From an uncultured Collinsella sp. (GTDB lineage Bacteria > Actinomycetota > Coriobacteriia > Coriobacteriales > Coriobacteriaceae), in contig CAUASQ010000014.1 in NCBI GenBank assembly GCA_958431945.1, positions 1 through 20,734 on the forward strand: DNA of 20,734 bases, read 5' to 3'. Position numbers and translations under genes: made by a program. Numbering within the stretch: position 1 is the first letter of the stretch; each line of letters begins with the position of its first letter. Below, piece after piece: positions 1 to 6,975 of this stretch. A model generated the notes under the pieces. It did not search any database, was not told the DNA's origin, and saw nothing but the letters and a program-made list of their open reading frames with translations.

Positions 1-176
1 AGGACAACGGTCACTTTACGTTTTCGACGCGCGACGACAAAGAGACGCTTCGTGCTGTCCGCAAGTACGTCGACGAGGATAAGCTCGTGCGTTCGCCCGA
101 CTTTATCGATGTGACTGCCAAGGGCGCCAAGAGCATCCCCTCCGTTATCAAAAACCTCTTCCACAAAGGTAACTAG
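1..176 (+). CDS. 3' end of an unrecognised host gene
   Basis: An open frame enters from the left edge and ends at TAG 174-176, giving about 57 C-terminal residues in the frame starting at base 3. It ends in VIKNLFHKGN. The stretch is soluble-looking and charged, with no membrane segment and no motif I recognise. It lies outside the mobile element, upstream of the tRNA, so it is probably a chromosomal gene. Reading to a clean stop with even codon use supports real coding. Function cannot be assigned from this fragment. Confidence 0.6.
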   Translation, partial: DNGHFTFSTRDDKETLRAVRKYVDEDKLVRSPDFIDVTAKGAKSIPSVIKNLFHKGN

Positions 177-184
177 CTCCTCAT

Positions 185-253
185 AAGTTGCGGTGAAATA
201 GTTCCTAAATATGGCTTTAGATGCTTCAGACAGGAACTATTCCACCGCAACTT
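185..253. repeat. 22-bp inverted repeat between host gene and tRNA
   Basis: The arms are 185-206 and 232-253, around AGTTGCGGTGAAATAGTTCC and its complement. They have one mismatch over 22 bp and a 25-nt loop. It starts 9 bases after the stop of the upstream gene, so it may act as a transcription terminator, though no clear T-run follows. Its length and near-perfect pairing also fit a dispersed palindromic repeat of the host genome. Which of the two cannot be decided here. Confidence 0.6.
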
Positions 254-311
254 CGAAGTCTAGTCATGCGACGTATTGCGATGCAGTAAATCTGCTACAC
301 TAGTACAACAT

Positions 312-387
312 GCCTCCGTAGCTCAGGGGATAGAGCACCGCTCTCCTAAAGCGGGTGTCGACGGTTCGAATCCGCCCGGGGGCACCA
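312..387 (+). tRNA. tRNA-Arg (anticodon CCT)
   Basis: The cloverleaf folds completely. The acceptor stem GCCTCCG pairs with CGGGGGC through one T-G pair. The D arm is GCTC/GAGC. The anticodon stem CCGCT/AGCGG holds the loop CTCCTAA, which gives anticodon CCT. The T arm is GACGG/CCGCC with loop TTCGAAT. The CCA end is encoded at 385-387. A TACACT at 296-301 could be the -10 box, but no good -35 is seen. The gene is the integration target: its 3' half is repeated at 18451. The intact copy is on this side, so the tRNA stays functional after integration. Confidence 0.96.
343..387 (+). repeat. attL, tRNA 3' half
   Basis: Bases 343-376 (anticodon loop to T arm) are identical to 18451-18484. The repeat stops abruptly at 342/18450, where T differs from C. 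The copy lies inside the intact tRNA gene, the usual arrangement for tyrosine-recombinase integration into a tRNA. Confidence 0.9.
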
Positions 388-396
388 GGAAAATCG

Positions 397-433
397 CAGG
401 TCAGACGGTATAAATCGTCTGACCTGTTTCTGT
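397..433 (+). terminator. Terminator behind tRNA-Arg, supplied by the element
   Basis: An 11-bp perfect stem (397-407 with 416-426, CAGGTCAGACG and its complement) with an 8-nt loop is followed by TTTCTGT. It starts 9 bases after the tRNA and lies inside the element. It therefore replaces the tRNA's original downstream terminator, which integration moved to 18507. Confidence 0.8.
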
Positions 434-457
434 ATGGATAGGGGTTAAACTCCCCTG

Positions 458-478
458 AGGGGTGAAAAAGGGGTGAAA
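458..478 (+). promoter_or_regulatory. Candidate integrase arm site, left
   Basis: Two tandem AGGGGTGAAA-type units fill these 21 bases. The same 21 bases occur in the same orientation at 18323-18343. In the excised circle the two copies would lie about 70 and 108 bp from the att core on opposite sides. That is the layout of arm-type binding sites for lambda-like integrases. Confidence 0.5.
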
Positions 479-545
479 GTTCATTCTATGGGTGAAAACA
501 TCGCGACTTCATATTTCACCTCAGAGTTTCAACCTCAGGGCCGGT

Positions 546-607
546 TTCAACGCTTTCCACAGCCTACGGGTTGGATGTGGGACCCTCCGGCTATGGAAAG
601 CGTTGAA
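546..607. repeat. 14-bp perfect inverted repeat, spacer 34
   Basis: The arms TTCAACGCTTTCCA (546-559) and its complement (594-607) are perfect. The spacer is GC-rich. There is no T-run on either side, so a terminator is unlikely. It may be a protein-binding or recombination accessory site of the element end. Confidence 0.6.
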
Positions 608-744
608 AACCTAGGTTGTCGTTGCCGTAGGGCGAGCCAGTTTCCGGCAGCCTTTAATATCTTTTGATTGCTATTGAAGCCCCGTTGGACATTAGACGAC
701 GTTGGAAGTCTGTTCTTTCGTTCTAATTCGATTTGCACTCTGTC

Positions 745-975
745 TTATTTGACAAAGAGGTCAGAGTTGAAGAACTCCTTCAGGGAAACGCCGAGGCCCC
801 TCGCTATGCGGTCGATATTCTCAATAGACACGTTTCGCTTGCCCGTCTCGACTTCGGCGAAATAGGTGCGGGACATCTCGATGGAATATGCGAAGGCCTC
901 TTGACTCATGCCAAGCTCAGCCCTCAATTCTTTAATGCGAAGCCCCACGCGCATCTTGGGGTCAAGCTCAGTCAT
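745..975 (-). CDS. Xre-family HTH repressor
   Basis: This small protein of about 76 residues is almost entirely one Cro/C1-type helix-turn-helix domain. The visible pattern is LRAELGMSQEAFAYSIEMSR, then TYFAEVETGKRNVSIENIDR and the hydrophobic closing helix ending in KEFF. The start is ATG at 975, which has AGGAGG five bases upstream; the GTG two codons earlier overlaps that site and is less likely. It is divergent from the surface-protein gene at 1094. Its promoter carries tandem repeats that look like its own operator, so autoregulation is likely. In mobile elements such proteins usually control excision or transfer genes; what this one controls is inferred only from position. Confidence 0.9.
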   Translation of the reverse strand: MTELDPKMRVGLRIKELRAELGMSQEAFAYSIEMSRTYFAEVETGKRNVSIENIDRIARGLGVSLKEFFNSDLFVK

Positions 976-1016
976 CGGCACCTCCTATCCATCGGTGTCA
1001 ATGATTCAAGCCAACC

Positions 1017-1046
1017 CTATATAAGTCACACCTATATAAATGACAA
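1017..1046 (-). promoter_or_regulatory. xre promoter overlapped by tandem operator-like repeats
   Basis: On the minus strand TTGTCA (1041-1046) and TATATA (1018-1023) are separated by exactly 17 bp, a good sigma-70-type promoter reading into the Xre gene. On the plus strand the same 30 bp is two 15-bp units, each beginning CTATATAA (1017 and 1032). A repressor bound to either unit would cover a promoter box. A TACAAT at 1054-1059 could serve the divergent gene, but without a clear -35. Confidence 0.6.
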
Positions 1047-1093
1047 TTTGAAATACAATGCAAATACTGAAGTATCGCAATCAGGAAGGAGCC

Positions 1094-2356
1094 ATGGTGG
1101 TTACGGAGATTCCGAAGGTGACGGACGATATGGTCTCCGGGGATGCAGTGGAAAAAGAAGAGGGGAAGCCGCTCGTGCTTTTCGGGCGCGAGTTCTCCCG
1201 TAAGCAGGTCTGCGTGGCTGGTGCGGGAATCCTCTGTGCGGCGCTCCTCATCGACGGCGGTGGGTATGCCATCACACATGCCGGGTGGACAGGAAAAGCG
1301 AATGTCCCATTGGTGTTCCAAGCAAAGGACGATGAAGAACAGGACATGGTGCTTACCCTTGAGGTAAAGGCTGACGGCTGGGATGCGGACACCTCCACGC
1401 CCGTCATCGCCCATATTGAGGATGAGGACGGGGAAGTAGACTTCTACACCGCCATCGCCGCGAACAAGCAGGTGACCGTGAGGATCGGCAAGTCCGGTAA
1501 CTATACCGTCACATTCATCTCACCGGTGAACGCCGACGGTTCCATCTATAAGGTGTCATCGAAGAAGGTTGCCGCCGGGAAGGCCGATAAGAAGACGGCC
1601 AGCACGGGTGTGACCTTCAACAAGGTGGATGCGGACAAGGTGACGAAGGATGACCTGACCGCCATCGCCGAGGACGTTGCAGCAGCCGTGAAGAAGGGTG
1701 ATTCCACCCTGACCGGAGACAAGGGTGCCGAGGTCGTGAAGAAGTTCGAAGACAACATCAAGAAGAACCCGAACGCCGATGCCGATGCCGTCGAGAAGGA
1801 GAGCGAAAAGGCACAGGAGACGGCCAAGGAGGACAAGTCCGATGCGAAGACACCGGAGACCTCCGACAACAAGAAGAACGATTCCGGTTCCAAGAACGAC
1901 AGCGGAAACAACGGCTCTGGAAATAAGTCGGACAGCAAGCCGAGCGGAGGTAGCGGAAACTCCGGCTCCGGTTCCAGCTCGGGCGGCTCATCGAAGAAGG
2001 ATGAGACCCCGGCGCACCAGCACAACTGGGTTGCCCAGACCAAGACTGTCCATCACGACGCGCAGTATAAGACCGTCCATCATGATGCGGTGACACATCA
2101 GGTGTGGCATGACGCAGTGACGGAGGAGCACTACATCTGCAATCAGTGCGGCGCAGACATTACCTCTGACCCTTGGGGGCATCTCGATGCGTATGACCAT
2201 GGTGGCTACCATTCTTCCTATGTAACCGTGAAGCAGGGCTATTATGAGACCGTGACCGACAAAGCAGCCTATGACGAGCAGGTGCAGGTGAGCGCGGCAT
2301 GGGACGAGACCGTGACCACTGGATATAAGTGCTCTTCCTGCGGTGCCACGAAGTAA
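1094..2356 (+). CDS. Membrane-anchored, Gly/Ser-rich surface protein with CxxC tail
   Basis: The gene encodes 420 residues from the ATG at 1094, chosen because AGGAAGGAG lies two bases upstream; the in-frame ATG at 1058 has no such site. A cytoplasmic stretch of about 37 residues is followed by one hydrophobic segment (about 38-62), suggesting an inside-to-outside anchor. An Ala/Lys/Asp-rich region follows, then a low-complexity Ser/Gly/Asn/Lys linker. The last 115 residues hold repeated HHDA/WHDAV motifs, many His and Tyr, and two Cys pairs (CNQC and the near-terminal CSSC) suggestive of a metal-binding knuckle. There is no LPXTG motif. The tail resembles repeats seen in surface proteins of gut Actinobacteria and Firmicutes; its role, perhaps adhesion or contact with mating partners, is unknown. 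A strong terminator follows, so it is a single-gene unit. Confidence 0.85.
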   Translation: MVVTEIPKVTDDMVSGDAVEKEEGKPLVLFGREFSRKQVCVAGAGILCAALLIDGGGYAITHAGWTGKANVPLVFQAKDDEEQDMVLTLEVKADGWDADTSTPVIAHIEDEDGEVDFYTAIAANKQVTVRIGKSGNYTVTFISPVNADGSIYKVSSKKVAAGKADKKTASTGVTFNKVDADKVTKDDLTAIAEDVAAAVKKGDSTLTGDKGAEVVKKFEDNIKKNPNADADAVEKESEKAQETAKEDKSDAKTPETSDNKKNDSGSKNDSGNNGSGNKSDSKPSGGSGNSGSGSSSGGSSKKDETPAHQHNWVAQTKTVHHDAQYKTVHHDAVTHQVWHDAVTEEHYICNQCGADITSDPWGHLDAYDHGGYHSSYVTVKQGYYETVTDKAAYDEQVQVSAAWDETVTTGYKCSSCGATK

Positions 2357-2393
2357 CTTGAAAGAGCAAGGCAATCGTCTATTTCAGGCAAGG

Positions 2394-2424
2394 AAAGCCC
2401 CGACCAAATGGCCGGGGCTTTTTC
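2394..2424 (+). terminator. Terminator of the surface-protein gene
   Basis: AAAGCCCCG (2394-2402) pairs with CGGGGCTTT (2413-2421) around a 10-nt loop and runs into TTTTT. This is a typical intrinsic terminator 37 bases after the stop codon. Confidence 0.9.
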
Positions 2425-2432
2425 TAATGCTC

Positions 2433-2721
2433 ATTGATCGGCCTTGCGGCCGATGGGTCCCGCTTACGGGCGGGACCCCCGCGACGCACGGCGTCGCTCT
2501 CGCTGCGCCTCCCTGGCAACGCTCCCCAGGGTCGCGTTTCGTCCGCCTCCGCTCACACCGGCGCTCACCTGCCCGGGCTCGCGTTGCTTTGGCAACTGGC
2601 TCGCTCCGTGCAGGCAAGATATGGATTCCGTTGCACGGAATCATCTTGCCGCCTGCGGCGGAGGGCGAACCGCTCCGAAGTCGCTCCCGCCAATAATAAG
2701 CTGGGACGCTTGTTGCGTCCC
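2433..2721. other. Hairpin-rich gene-free stretch, candidate oriT
   Basis: About 300 bases lie between the surface-protein terminator and the end of the relaxase gene without a credible gene. They are packed with hairpins: ATCGGCC/GGCCGAT (2437-2454), GGGTCCCGC/GCGGGACCC (2455-2478), and GGCAAGAT plus GATTCCGT pairing with ACGGAATC plus ATCTTGCC (2613-2650). A further hairpin, GGGACGC/GCGTCCC (2703-2721), could act as a weak terminator for the relaxase operon. ATCTTGCC in the right arm of the third hairpin recalls the ATCCTGCC nick region of IncP-type origins. Position next to a relaxase and dense structure support oriT, but a conserved RNA is an alternative. Confidence 0.4.
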
Positions 2722-2732
2722 GGCCCAAGCGC

Positions 2733-3671
2733 TCAGTCACCTCGCCCGTTCTGGTTCTCCCACGACTTGCGCTCAAGTTCCCAGAACGCCCTCATCGCCG
2801 TCGCTATCCCGCGCAGCGTGAAGCGGACGACGAGGCCGGTTGAGCGGTCGACCGCGAAGCCGAGCCTGCCGCCGTTGACCTTCCGCACGGCCCCGAGGGC
2901 CTTCGAGAAGAAGCGGTACTGGAGGCTCCCGCCCTTCGACCTCGCGAGCTCGATGCCGTCTCGCCTGAGCCGCCGGTCGAGCTCGGCCATGCGGTCGGGG
3001 CAGTCCCTCATTCGTCCGACCTCCTCGACGCGACGGGCGACCGCCACGCGGACGCGGGCGTTCTCGGAGCGCTCGGCCTGCCCCTTGCGGGCCATGTCGC
3101 GTTCCTCCCTGCCCGGCTGTCTCGCGTGGACGCGCGAGTTGGCCTTGCCGCGCTCAAGCTGCCTGAGCCCATACTTCTTGTCCAAGGCGCGGACGGTCTT
3201 CACCCTCGCGGTTGCGGCCTTGCGTGCGGGACCCTCGTCGAGCCTCCTGCCCGTCTCAAGGTCGCTGCGGTTGATGCCGAGGTGCACGGCATAGCGGTCG
3301 GTGCCGTCCGCGCGGCAGCGCTCGCGGTGAAGCACCATCACGACCTCCTGGTTCGGATAGCGCTCGGCCACATAGGCCCGAGCGTATTTCATGCACATTT
3401 CAGGCGTCATCTTTCCGCCGTTGAGGTCGCACTCGTCGGGGAGGAAACCGAGTATCTGGTGCTGCATGTAGGTACATTTGGCCCCCGCCTTCCCTGGCCT
3501 GTCGTGGCCCATGGCCCTCCTCGTGTCCGTCATTTCCTGGAACCAGCGGTCTTCGTCGATGATGTTCTGGGTGTCGTGCGCGAGTGCCTTGTCCCTGTCC
3601 CATGAGAGGTAGTCCCTGAGCCGGGAGAGGTGCCCCTCGCTGCACACGCTCGTCTGCTTGATTGCCGTCAT
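2733..3671 (-). CDS. Relaxase/mobilization nuclease, MOBP-like, degenerate HUH motif
   Basis: A 312-residue protein that should nick the element at oriT and pilot the strand to a recipient. The N-terminal third matches the relaxase pattern: a Tyr in the early helix (RLRDYLSW, Tyr21, candidate nucleophile), then HQILGFLPDE, which corresponds to the family's H-x-x-x-SF-x-x-x-E stretch. The metal motif is present in reduced form: His115 (VLHRE), His130 and Asn134 (VHLGIN), followed by a family-like TGRRL. The usual middle His is not visible, so the site is degenerate or the family divergent. The C-terminal half is Arg/Lys-rich and likely binds DNA. The start at 3671 has GGGAGG five bases upstream. 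It is last in the mobilization operon, nine bases after the coupling-protein gene. Confidence 0.8.
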   Translation of the reverse strand: MTAIKQTSVCSEGHLSRLRDYLSWDRDKALAHDTQNIIDEDRWFQEMTDTRRAMGHDRPGKAGAKCTYMQHQILGFLPDECDLNGGKMTPEMCMKYARAYVAERYPNQEVVMVLHRERCRADGTDRYAVHLGINRSDLETGRRLDEGPARKAATARVKTVRALDKKYGLRQLERGKANSRVHARQPGREERDMARKGQAERSENARVRVAVARRVEEVGRMRDCPDRMAELDRRLRRDGIELARSKGGSLQYRFFSKALGAVRKVNGGRLGFAVDRSTGLVVRFTLRGIATAMRAFWELERKSWENQNGRGD

Positions 3672-3680
3672 GGGCCCTCC

Positions 3681-5597
3681 CTAGTCGAGCGAGAGGCCGC
3701 TGAACTTGCCGGTCGGCTCGGCCTTCGCCTTCTTCTTCGGCTCGGGCCATTCGAGGCACCAGGGGATGACGCGCTCGCCCATCTTCCCGGCTGCGGCCTC
3801 GTCCAGCCGCCTCTGATAAGCGCGGCGCTTCTCCGTCTCGTGCTCCGGAGTCCCGAGGTCGAAGTGCTCCTTCGTGGGTGTCTTAGTGCAATCGGTGACG
3901 GGTGAGCGGAAGACCCCGGCTCGCTCGGTGGGCATTCCGTTGTCCGCGTGTTTCACGACGACTATCCCGTCCCGGTCCGGGGCCATGTCGCGCCACTCCC
4001 ATGCGTGCACCACATCGTCGGCGCTCTCGCTGTAGGAGGTCGAGGCCGACGAGCCCGACGCCGCCTTGCTGCTGCTCGTGCCCTGCGTGTGGCGGGTGGT
4101 CTTGCCTATGAGCTCGGTGAAGTACCGGCGGTCCTCCTCCTCGGCGAGCTTCATGGCGACCTTGACGCCGCAGTTCGCGAGAATTTTCCTGCGCCCGTCT
4201 CGCTCACCGTATTTATTAAGCTGGGATATATCTTGCGTTGCCCCCGTCCAGTAAATCTGGAACGCCCTTCCAAGTGAAAGGAGGGCGGGCAGGCACTCGA
4301 CGCGGGGGAGGTTGCCCCACTCGTCGCCGAGTATCTGCACGGGGCGGGGGAGCCTGCCGCCGTTGGAGTCGGCGGCGGCCTGGACGGACGCCCAGAGCTG
4401 CGAGAGGAATATCGCCGCTATGCAGTTGTAGGGCGAGCCCTCGTCGAGCACGTGGAGGAACACGGCGCTCTTGTTCTCAAGGACCGAACGCGGGTCGATG
4501 TCGGACCCGGACGTCATCCATGCGACCGGGGCTGACGAGAACGGGCGGAGCGCCACCTTGAGCGTCGAGAGGATACTCCTGAGCTCGTTGCCGCCCGAGG
4601 AGACGAACTGCGAGGCCCTGTTCTTCGCGGGGTGCCCGCTCGGCAGGGCGCGAAAGACGGACTTCAATGGTTCGGCCGGGTCGTCGCCCTCGGCCTCGGT
4701 GCCGCGGTCCAGCACCTCGCAGACGGTCGCCAGGTGCTTGGACTCCTCGGGGCACTTGTCGGACATGGAGACCAGCAGGACGAGGGCGGACAGGAGCCCC
4801 CGCGCGGACGCGGTCCAGTGCGAGCCCTTGCCCTTCTCGTCGTCCTGTACCACGAGCTCAGCGATGGCGTCTGCCGCCTGCTCGGCCTCCTGGTCCCGGC
4901 CCTCGGCGAGGAGGTCGAGCACCTGCCTGAGCGGGTTGAACCTCTGGCCGCGATAGGGATGCTGCGTGTCGAGCAGGAGGACGCGGTAGCCGCGACGGGC
5001 CAGCTCGTCGCCCGTGAGCTCTACGAGCTCGTTCTTCACGTCGGAGACGACGAGGGTCGCGGGCTCGGAGCCGTTTGAGCCGTCGCCGTACGAGAGCAAA
5101 TCGATAGAGGGGAGGTAGAGGAAGCGGCTCTTGCCTGACCCAGTGGCCCCGGAAACGAAAATCATCTTCTTGGGCTCGAAGAGATAACAGGGCTTGCCGC
5201 GCCGCTTGGTGAACCCGTAGACGAACCCGCGCGACGAGGGGTTGGCCGAGCCATCCCATGTGACGGAGCCCCTCACGACCTCCCGGCCCGTCTTCACGTG
5301 CGCGTCCCCGAGCACGCCGCCGTCCTCGCCCCTCGCGTTGAGGGCGCTTGAGTAGGCGATGAGCGAGCATGCACAGAGCGAGAGGAGGAGGGTGAGGGCG
5401 GTGCCCGCCGGGCAGGCGGTGAATGAGCCCGAGAGCCACCAGCCGAGAACCGTGGCTGCGTCGAGCGCCGAGGGGAGGAGCGACGCGTCGAGCGGGAGCC
5501 CCGCGACGAGGCGGTCTATGGGGGAGGCGAGCACCGGGCAGGCGAGCGCGGCGAGGACAATTGAGGTGACGAGCGCCGTGAGTATCTTTGTCTTCAT
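3681..5597 (-). CDS. VirD4/TraG-type coupling protein
   Basis: A 638-residue ATPase that links the relaxase-DNA complex to a secretion channel at the inner membrane. Two hydrophobic segments lie near the N-terminus (about 5-25 and 65-83), as in membrane-anchored coupling proteins. Walker A is GATGSGKS at about 150-157; Walker B is VQILGDEWGNLP with Asp425-Glu426. A later ATQDISQLNKYGE segment matches the family's sensor region. Its length is normal for the family. The ATG overlaps the stop of the MobC-like gene by four bases (ATGA), which implies translational coupling. Presence of a coupling protein without other type IV secretion genes suggests the element brings its own substrate selector and borrows the rest of the channel. 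Confidence 0.93.
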   Translation of the reverse strand: MKTKILTALVTSIVLAALACPVLASPIDRLVAGLPLDASLLPSALDAATVLGWWLSGSFTACPAGTALTLLLSLCACSLIAYSSALNARGEDGGVLGDAHVKTGREVVRGSVTWDGSANPSSRGFVYGFTKRRGKPCYLFEPKKMIFVSGATGSGKSRFLYLPSIDLLSYGDGSNGSEPATLVVSDVKNELVELTGDELARRGYRVLLLDTQHPYRGQRFNPLRQVLDLLAEGRDQEAEQAADAIAELVVQDDEKGKGSHWTASARGLLSALVLLVSMSDKCPEESKHLATVCEVLDRGTEAEGDDPAEPLKSVFRALPSGHPAKNRASQFVSSGGNELRSILSTLKVALRPFSSAPVAWMTSGSDIDPRSVLENKSAVFLHVLDEGSPYNCIAAIFLSQLWASVQAAADSNGGRLPRPVQILGDEWGNLPRVECLPALLSLGRAFQIYWTGATQDISQLNKYGERDGRRKILANCGVKVAMKLAEEEDRRYFTELIGKTTRHTQGTSSSKAASGSSASTSYSESADDVVHAWEWRDMAPDRDGIVVVKHADNGMPTERAGVFRSPVTDCTKTPTKEHFDLGTPEHETEKRRAYQRRLDEAAAGKMGERVIPWCLEWPEPKKKAKAEPTGKFSGLSLD

Positions 5598-5944
5598 GGT
5601 TGTTCCTTTGTTTTTGACAGAAGGTCCGAGAGTTGAGAGGTCGTGCGGGCTATGAGGTTTAAGGCCTCCGAGAGCCGATGTGCCGTCTGTCCGTCGACCC
5701 CGTATTTGTTAATGGCCCGTTGAGCCTGGTTAAGGTTGTTTCCCTGCCGCTTCATCTCGGTGAGCATCTGCCGGAGGGTCGACTCGTCGGCGATCTTGAC
5801 CGGTTTCTCTCCGAGATTGAGCGCAGCCTCGCGCATGAACGTCGATGGGGGCATGCCGAAAGAGGAGGAGCGGGCCACGATTGCGACCCGCTCCTCATCG
5901 GTCATCCTGACGTTTATATGTGCGGTCCTGCTATTGCCGCGCAT
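5594..5944 (-). CDS. mobC: MobC-like relaxosome accessory protein
   Basis: A 116-residue basic protein. The N-terminal half (AHINVRMTDEERVAIVARSS, then FGMPPSTFMREAAL) has the ribbon-helix-helix look of relaxosome accessory proteins. The C-terminal half, with GNNLNQAQRAINKYG and a helical tail, matches the MobC family pattern N-N-L-N-Q. Such proteins bind oriT and help melt DNA for the relaxase. The gene begins three bases after the stop of the DnaB-like gene and overlaps the coupling-protein gene by four, so the three are one transcript. The role is well supported by pattern and context; the exact DNA site is unknown. Confidence 0.85.
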   Translation of the reverse strand: MRGNSRTAHINVRMTDEERVAIVARSSSFGMPPSTFMREAALNLGEKPVKIADESTLRQMLTEMKRQGNNLNQAQRAINKYGVDGQTAHRLSEALNLIARTTSQLSDLLSKTKEQP

Positions 5945-5947
5945 CGC

Positions 5948-6844
5948 CTAATCCCTATCGAGGAAGGTGGCATGGACCCCGTCGAAATCGAGCCGCGCCT
6001 CGGCCAACATTCCGTAACGGTTCTTGAGGGCAATGAGCTTGAGCGGAGTTCCGCTTGCGGGAGGCTCATAGGGAAAGCTGGGCTTACCGTTGTCATCGGC
6101 GAGGTAGAGCACAGAGTCGAAGCCGTATTCGACGGCGGAGGAACCGCCGAACATGCCGAGGCTTGGCTTGGTCGACTTCCCAGACTCGTAGGACTTGCGC
6201 GTGGTCGAGCTCAGGGCGATGACGGGCGAGCCATAGAGGTTCGATATTTCGCGCAAACCCTTTACGCATGCGGTGATTGCCAGGCGCTCGTCGATGAACT
6301 GCTGGTCTGCCGTGGTGCCGCAGGCCAGGAGCTGCAGATAATCCACGAAGACGATAGGGGCCTCGTCGCGCTCGCGTGCCACCAGTCCGACGAGGTTCGA
6401 GAGCTCGACGGTGTTCAGCGGACCGGTGATGCAGAGATTGGGGGCGATGCGGTCGCGGTACATGCCGAGTGCGTTTTCGAAGGCCACGTGCTTGGGGTGG
6501 CTCTCCGCCGCCGCATCTGCGACCTCGGAGAGGGCAAGCTCGGTGCCGCTGAGCCGCGTAAGGCTCTTTTCCAAGAGCTTGTGCGCGGGGAGCTCGGCGG
6601 AGACGTAGACGACTGGGTGCCCGTCGTCCGCGAGCTTGTCGGCCTCCTGCAAGGCCAGGGTCGTCTTGCCCTTGCCGGGTGCGGTGCCGATGGCGTAATT
6701 CAGTCCGGGGTAAACGCCACCGAGAACGTCGTTGAGGGCCTTGAGGCCAAAGTGGGCGACGGGCTGGTCGCCCTCAAGGGCGCTTAGATGCTCGTCGAGC
6801 TTATCGGATTCGAAAACGAGGAGGTTGGAGGTCGGGCACTGCAT
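5948..6844 (-). CDS. Stand-alone DnaB-like helicase domain ATPase
   Basis: About 298 residues corresponding to the C-terminal RecA-like domain of replicative helicase DnaB, without DnaB's N-terminal domain. Walker A is GTAPGKGKTT (about 53-62). The Walker B region is IVFVDYLQLL, and VVYVSAELP matches the DnaB/RadA-type H1a stretch. A QFIDERLAITACVKGLRE segment follows the family's DNA-binding pattern. It may help unwind or replicate the element during transfer or excision; that is inference from its place in the mobilization operon. ATG at 6844 is preferred over GTG 6847, because in the ancestral sequence it overlaps the stop of the Xis-like gene as TGATG. The transposon now ends 34 bases upstream of the start codon and has probably cut it off from its native promoter. 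Confidence 0.85.
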   Translation of the reverse strand: MQCPTSNLLVFESDKLDEHLSALEGDQPVAHFGLKALNDVLGGVYPGLNYAIGTAPGKGKTTLALQEADKLADDGHPVVYVSAELPAHKLLEKSLTRLSGTELALSEVADAAAESHPKHVAFENALGMYRDRIAPNLCITGPLNTVELSNLVGLVARERDEAPIVFVDYLQLLACGTTADQQFIDERLAITACVKGLREISNLYGSPVIALSSTTRKSYESGKSTKPSLGMFGGSSAVEYGFDSVLYLADDNGKPSFPYEPPASGTPLKLIALKNRYGMLAEARLDFDGVHATFLDRD

Positions 6845-6869
6845 CACTCGCTCGCCTCTTCAGCGAGCT

Positions 6870-6877
6870 TTTTGAAG
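6870..6877 (+). repeat. Target-site duplication, left copy (TTTTGAAG)
   Basis: This 8-bp sequence lies directly outside the left GGG end of the transposon and is identical, in the same orientation, to 15853-15860. Eight bases is the duplication length known for ISL3-family elements. Confidence 0.95.
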
Positions 6878-6921
6878 GGGTATGTAAATATACTGGTTGA
6901 GTTCGTTAAATCAGTGGTTGG
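6878..6921 (+). repeat. Left terminal inverted repeat of the transposon
   Basis: It starts GGGTATGTAAA, then TGGTTG at 6894, TAAATC at 6907-6912 and TGGTTGG at 6915-6921. The right end, read inward, has the same blocks in the same order with a one-base difference in spacing. The TGGTTG copies are 21 bp apart, about two helical turns, as expected for transposase contacts on one DNA face. Further TGGTTG-type copies follow at 6951 and 6997. Confidence 0.9.
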
Positions 6922-6975
6922 TGATACCACTTACCAGATTTGTTGAACAATTGGTTGGCCATTAACCCAAATGAG

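Larger units (their letters stand above)
388..744. other. Gene-free left end of the element
   Basis: No convincing gene is present. A short frame at 473-667 has no ribosome binding site and runs through structured DNA. The stretch holds the tRNA terminator, the tandem AGGGGTGAAA-type sites at 458-478, and a 14-bp perfect inverted repeat (546-559 with 594-607, TTCAACGCTTTCCA and its complement) with a 34-nt spacer. These are the kinds of sites expected for integrase and accessory-protein binding near attP, but binding is not shown. Confidence 0.6.

Noticed and set aside
473..667. Short open frame in the left end of the element
   Set aside because: It has no ribosome binding site, odd composition, and covers the tandem sites and a long inverted repeat.
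6845..6847. GTG at 6847 as the start of the DnaB-like gene
   Set aside because: The ATG at 6844 overlaps the ancestral stop of the upstream gene as TGATG, the normal coupling arrangement.
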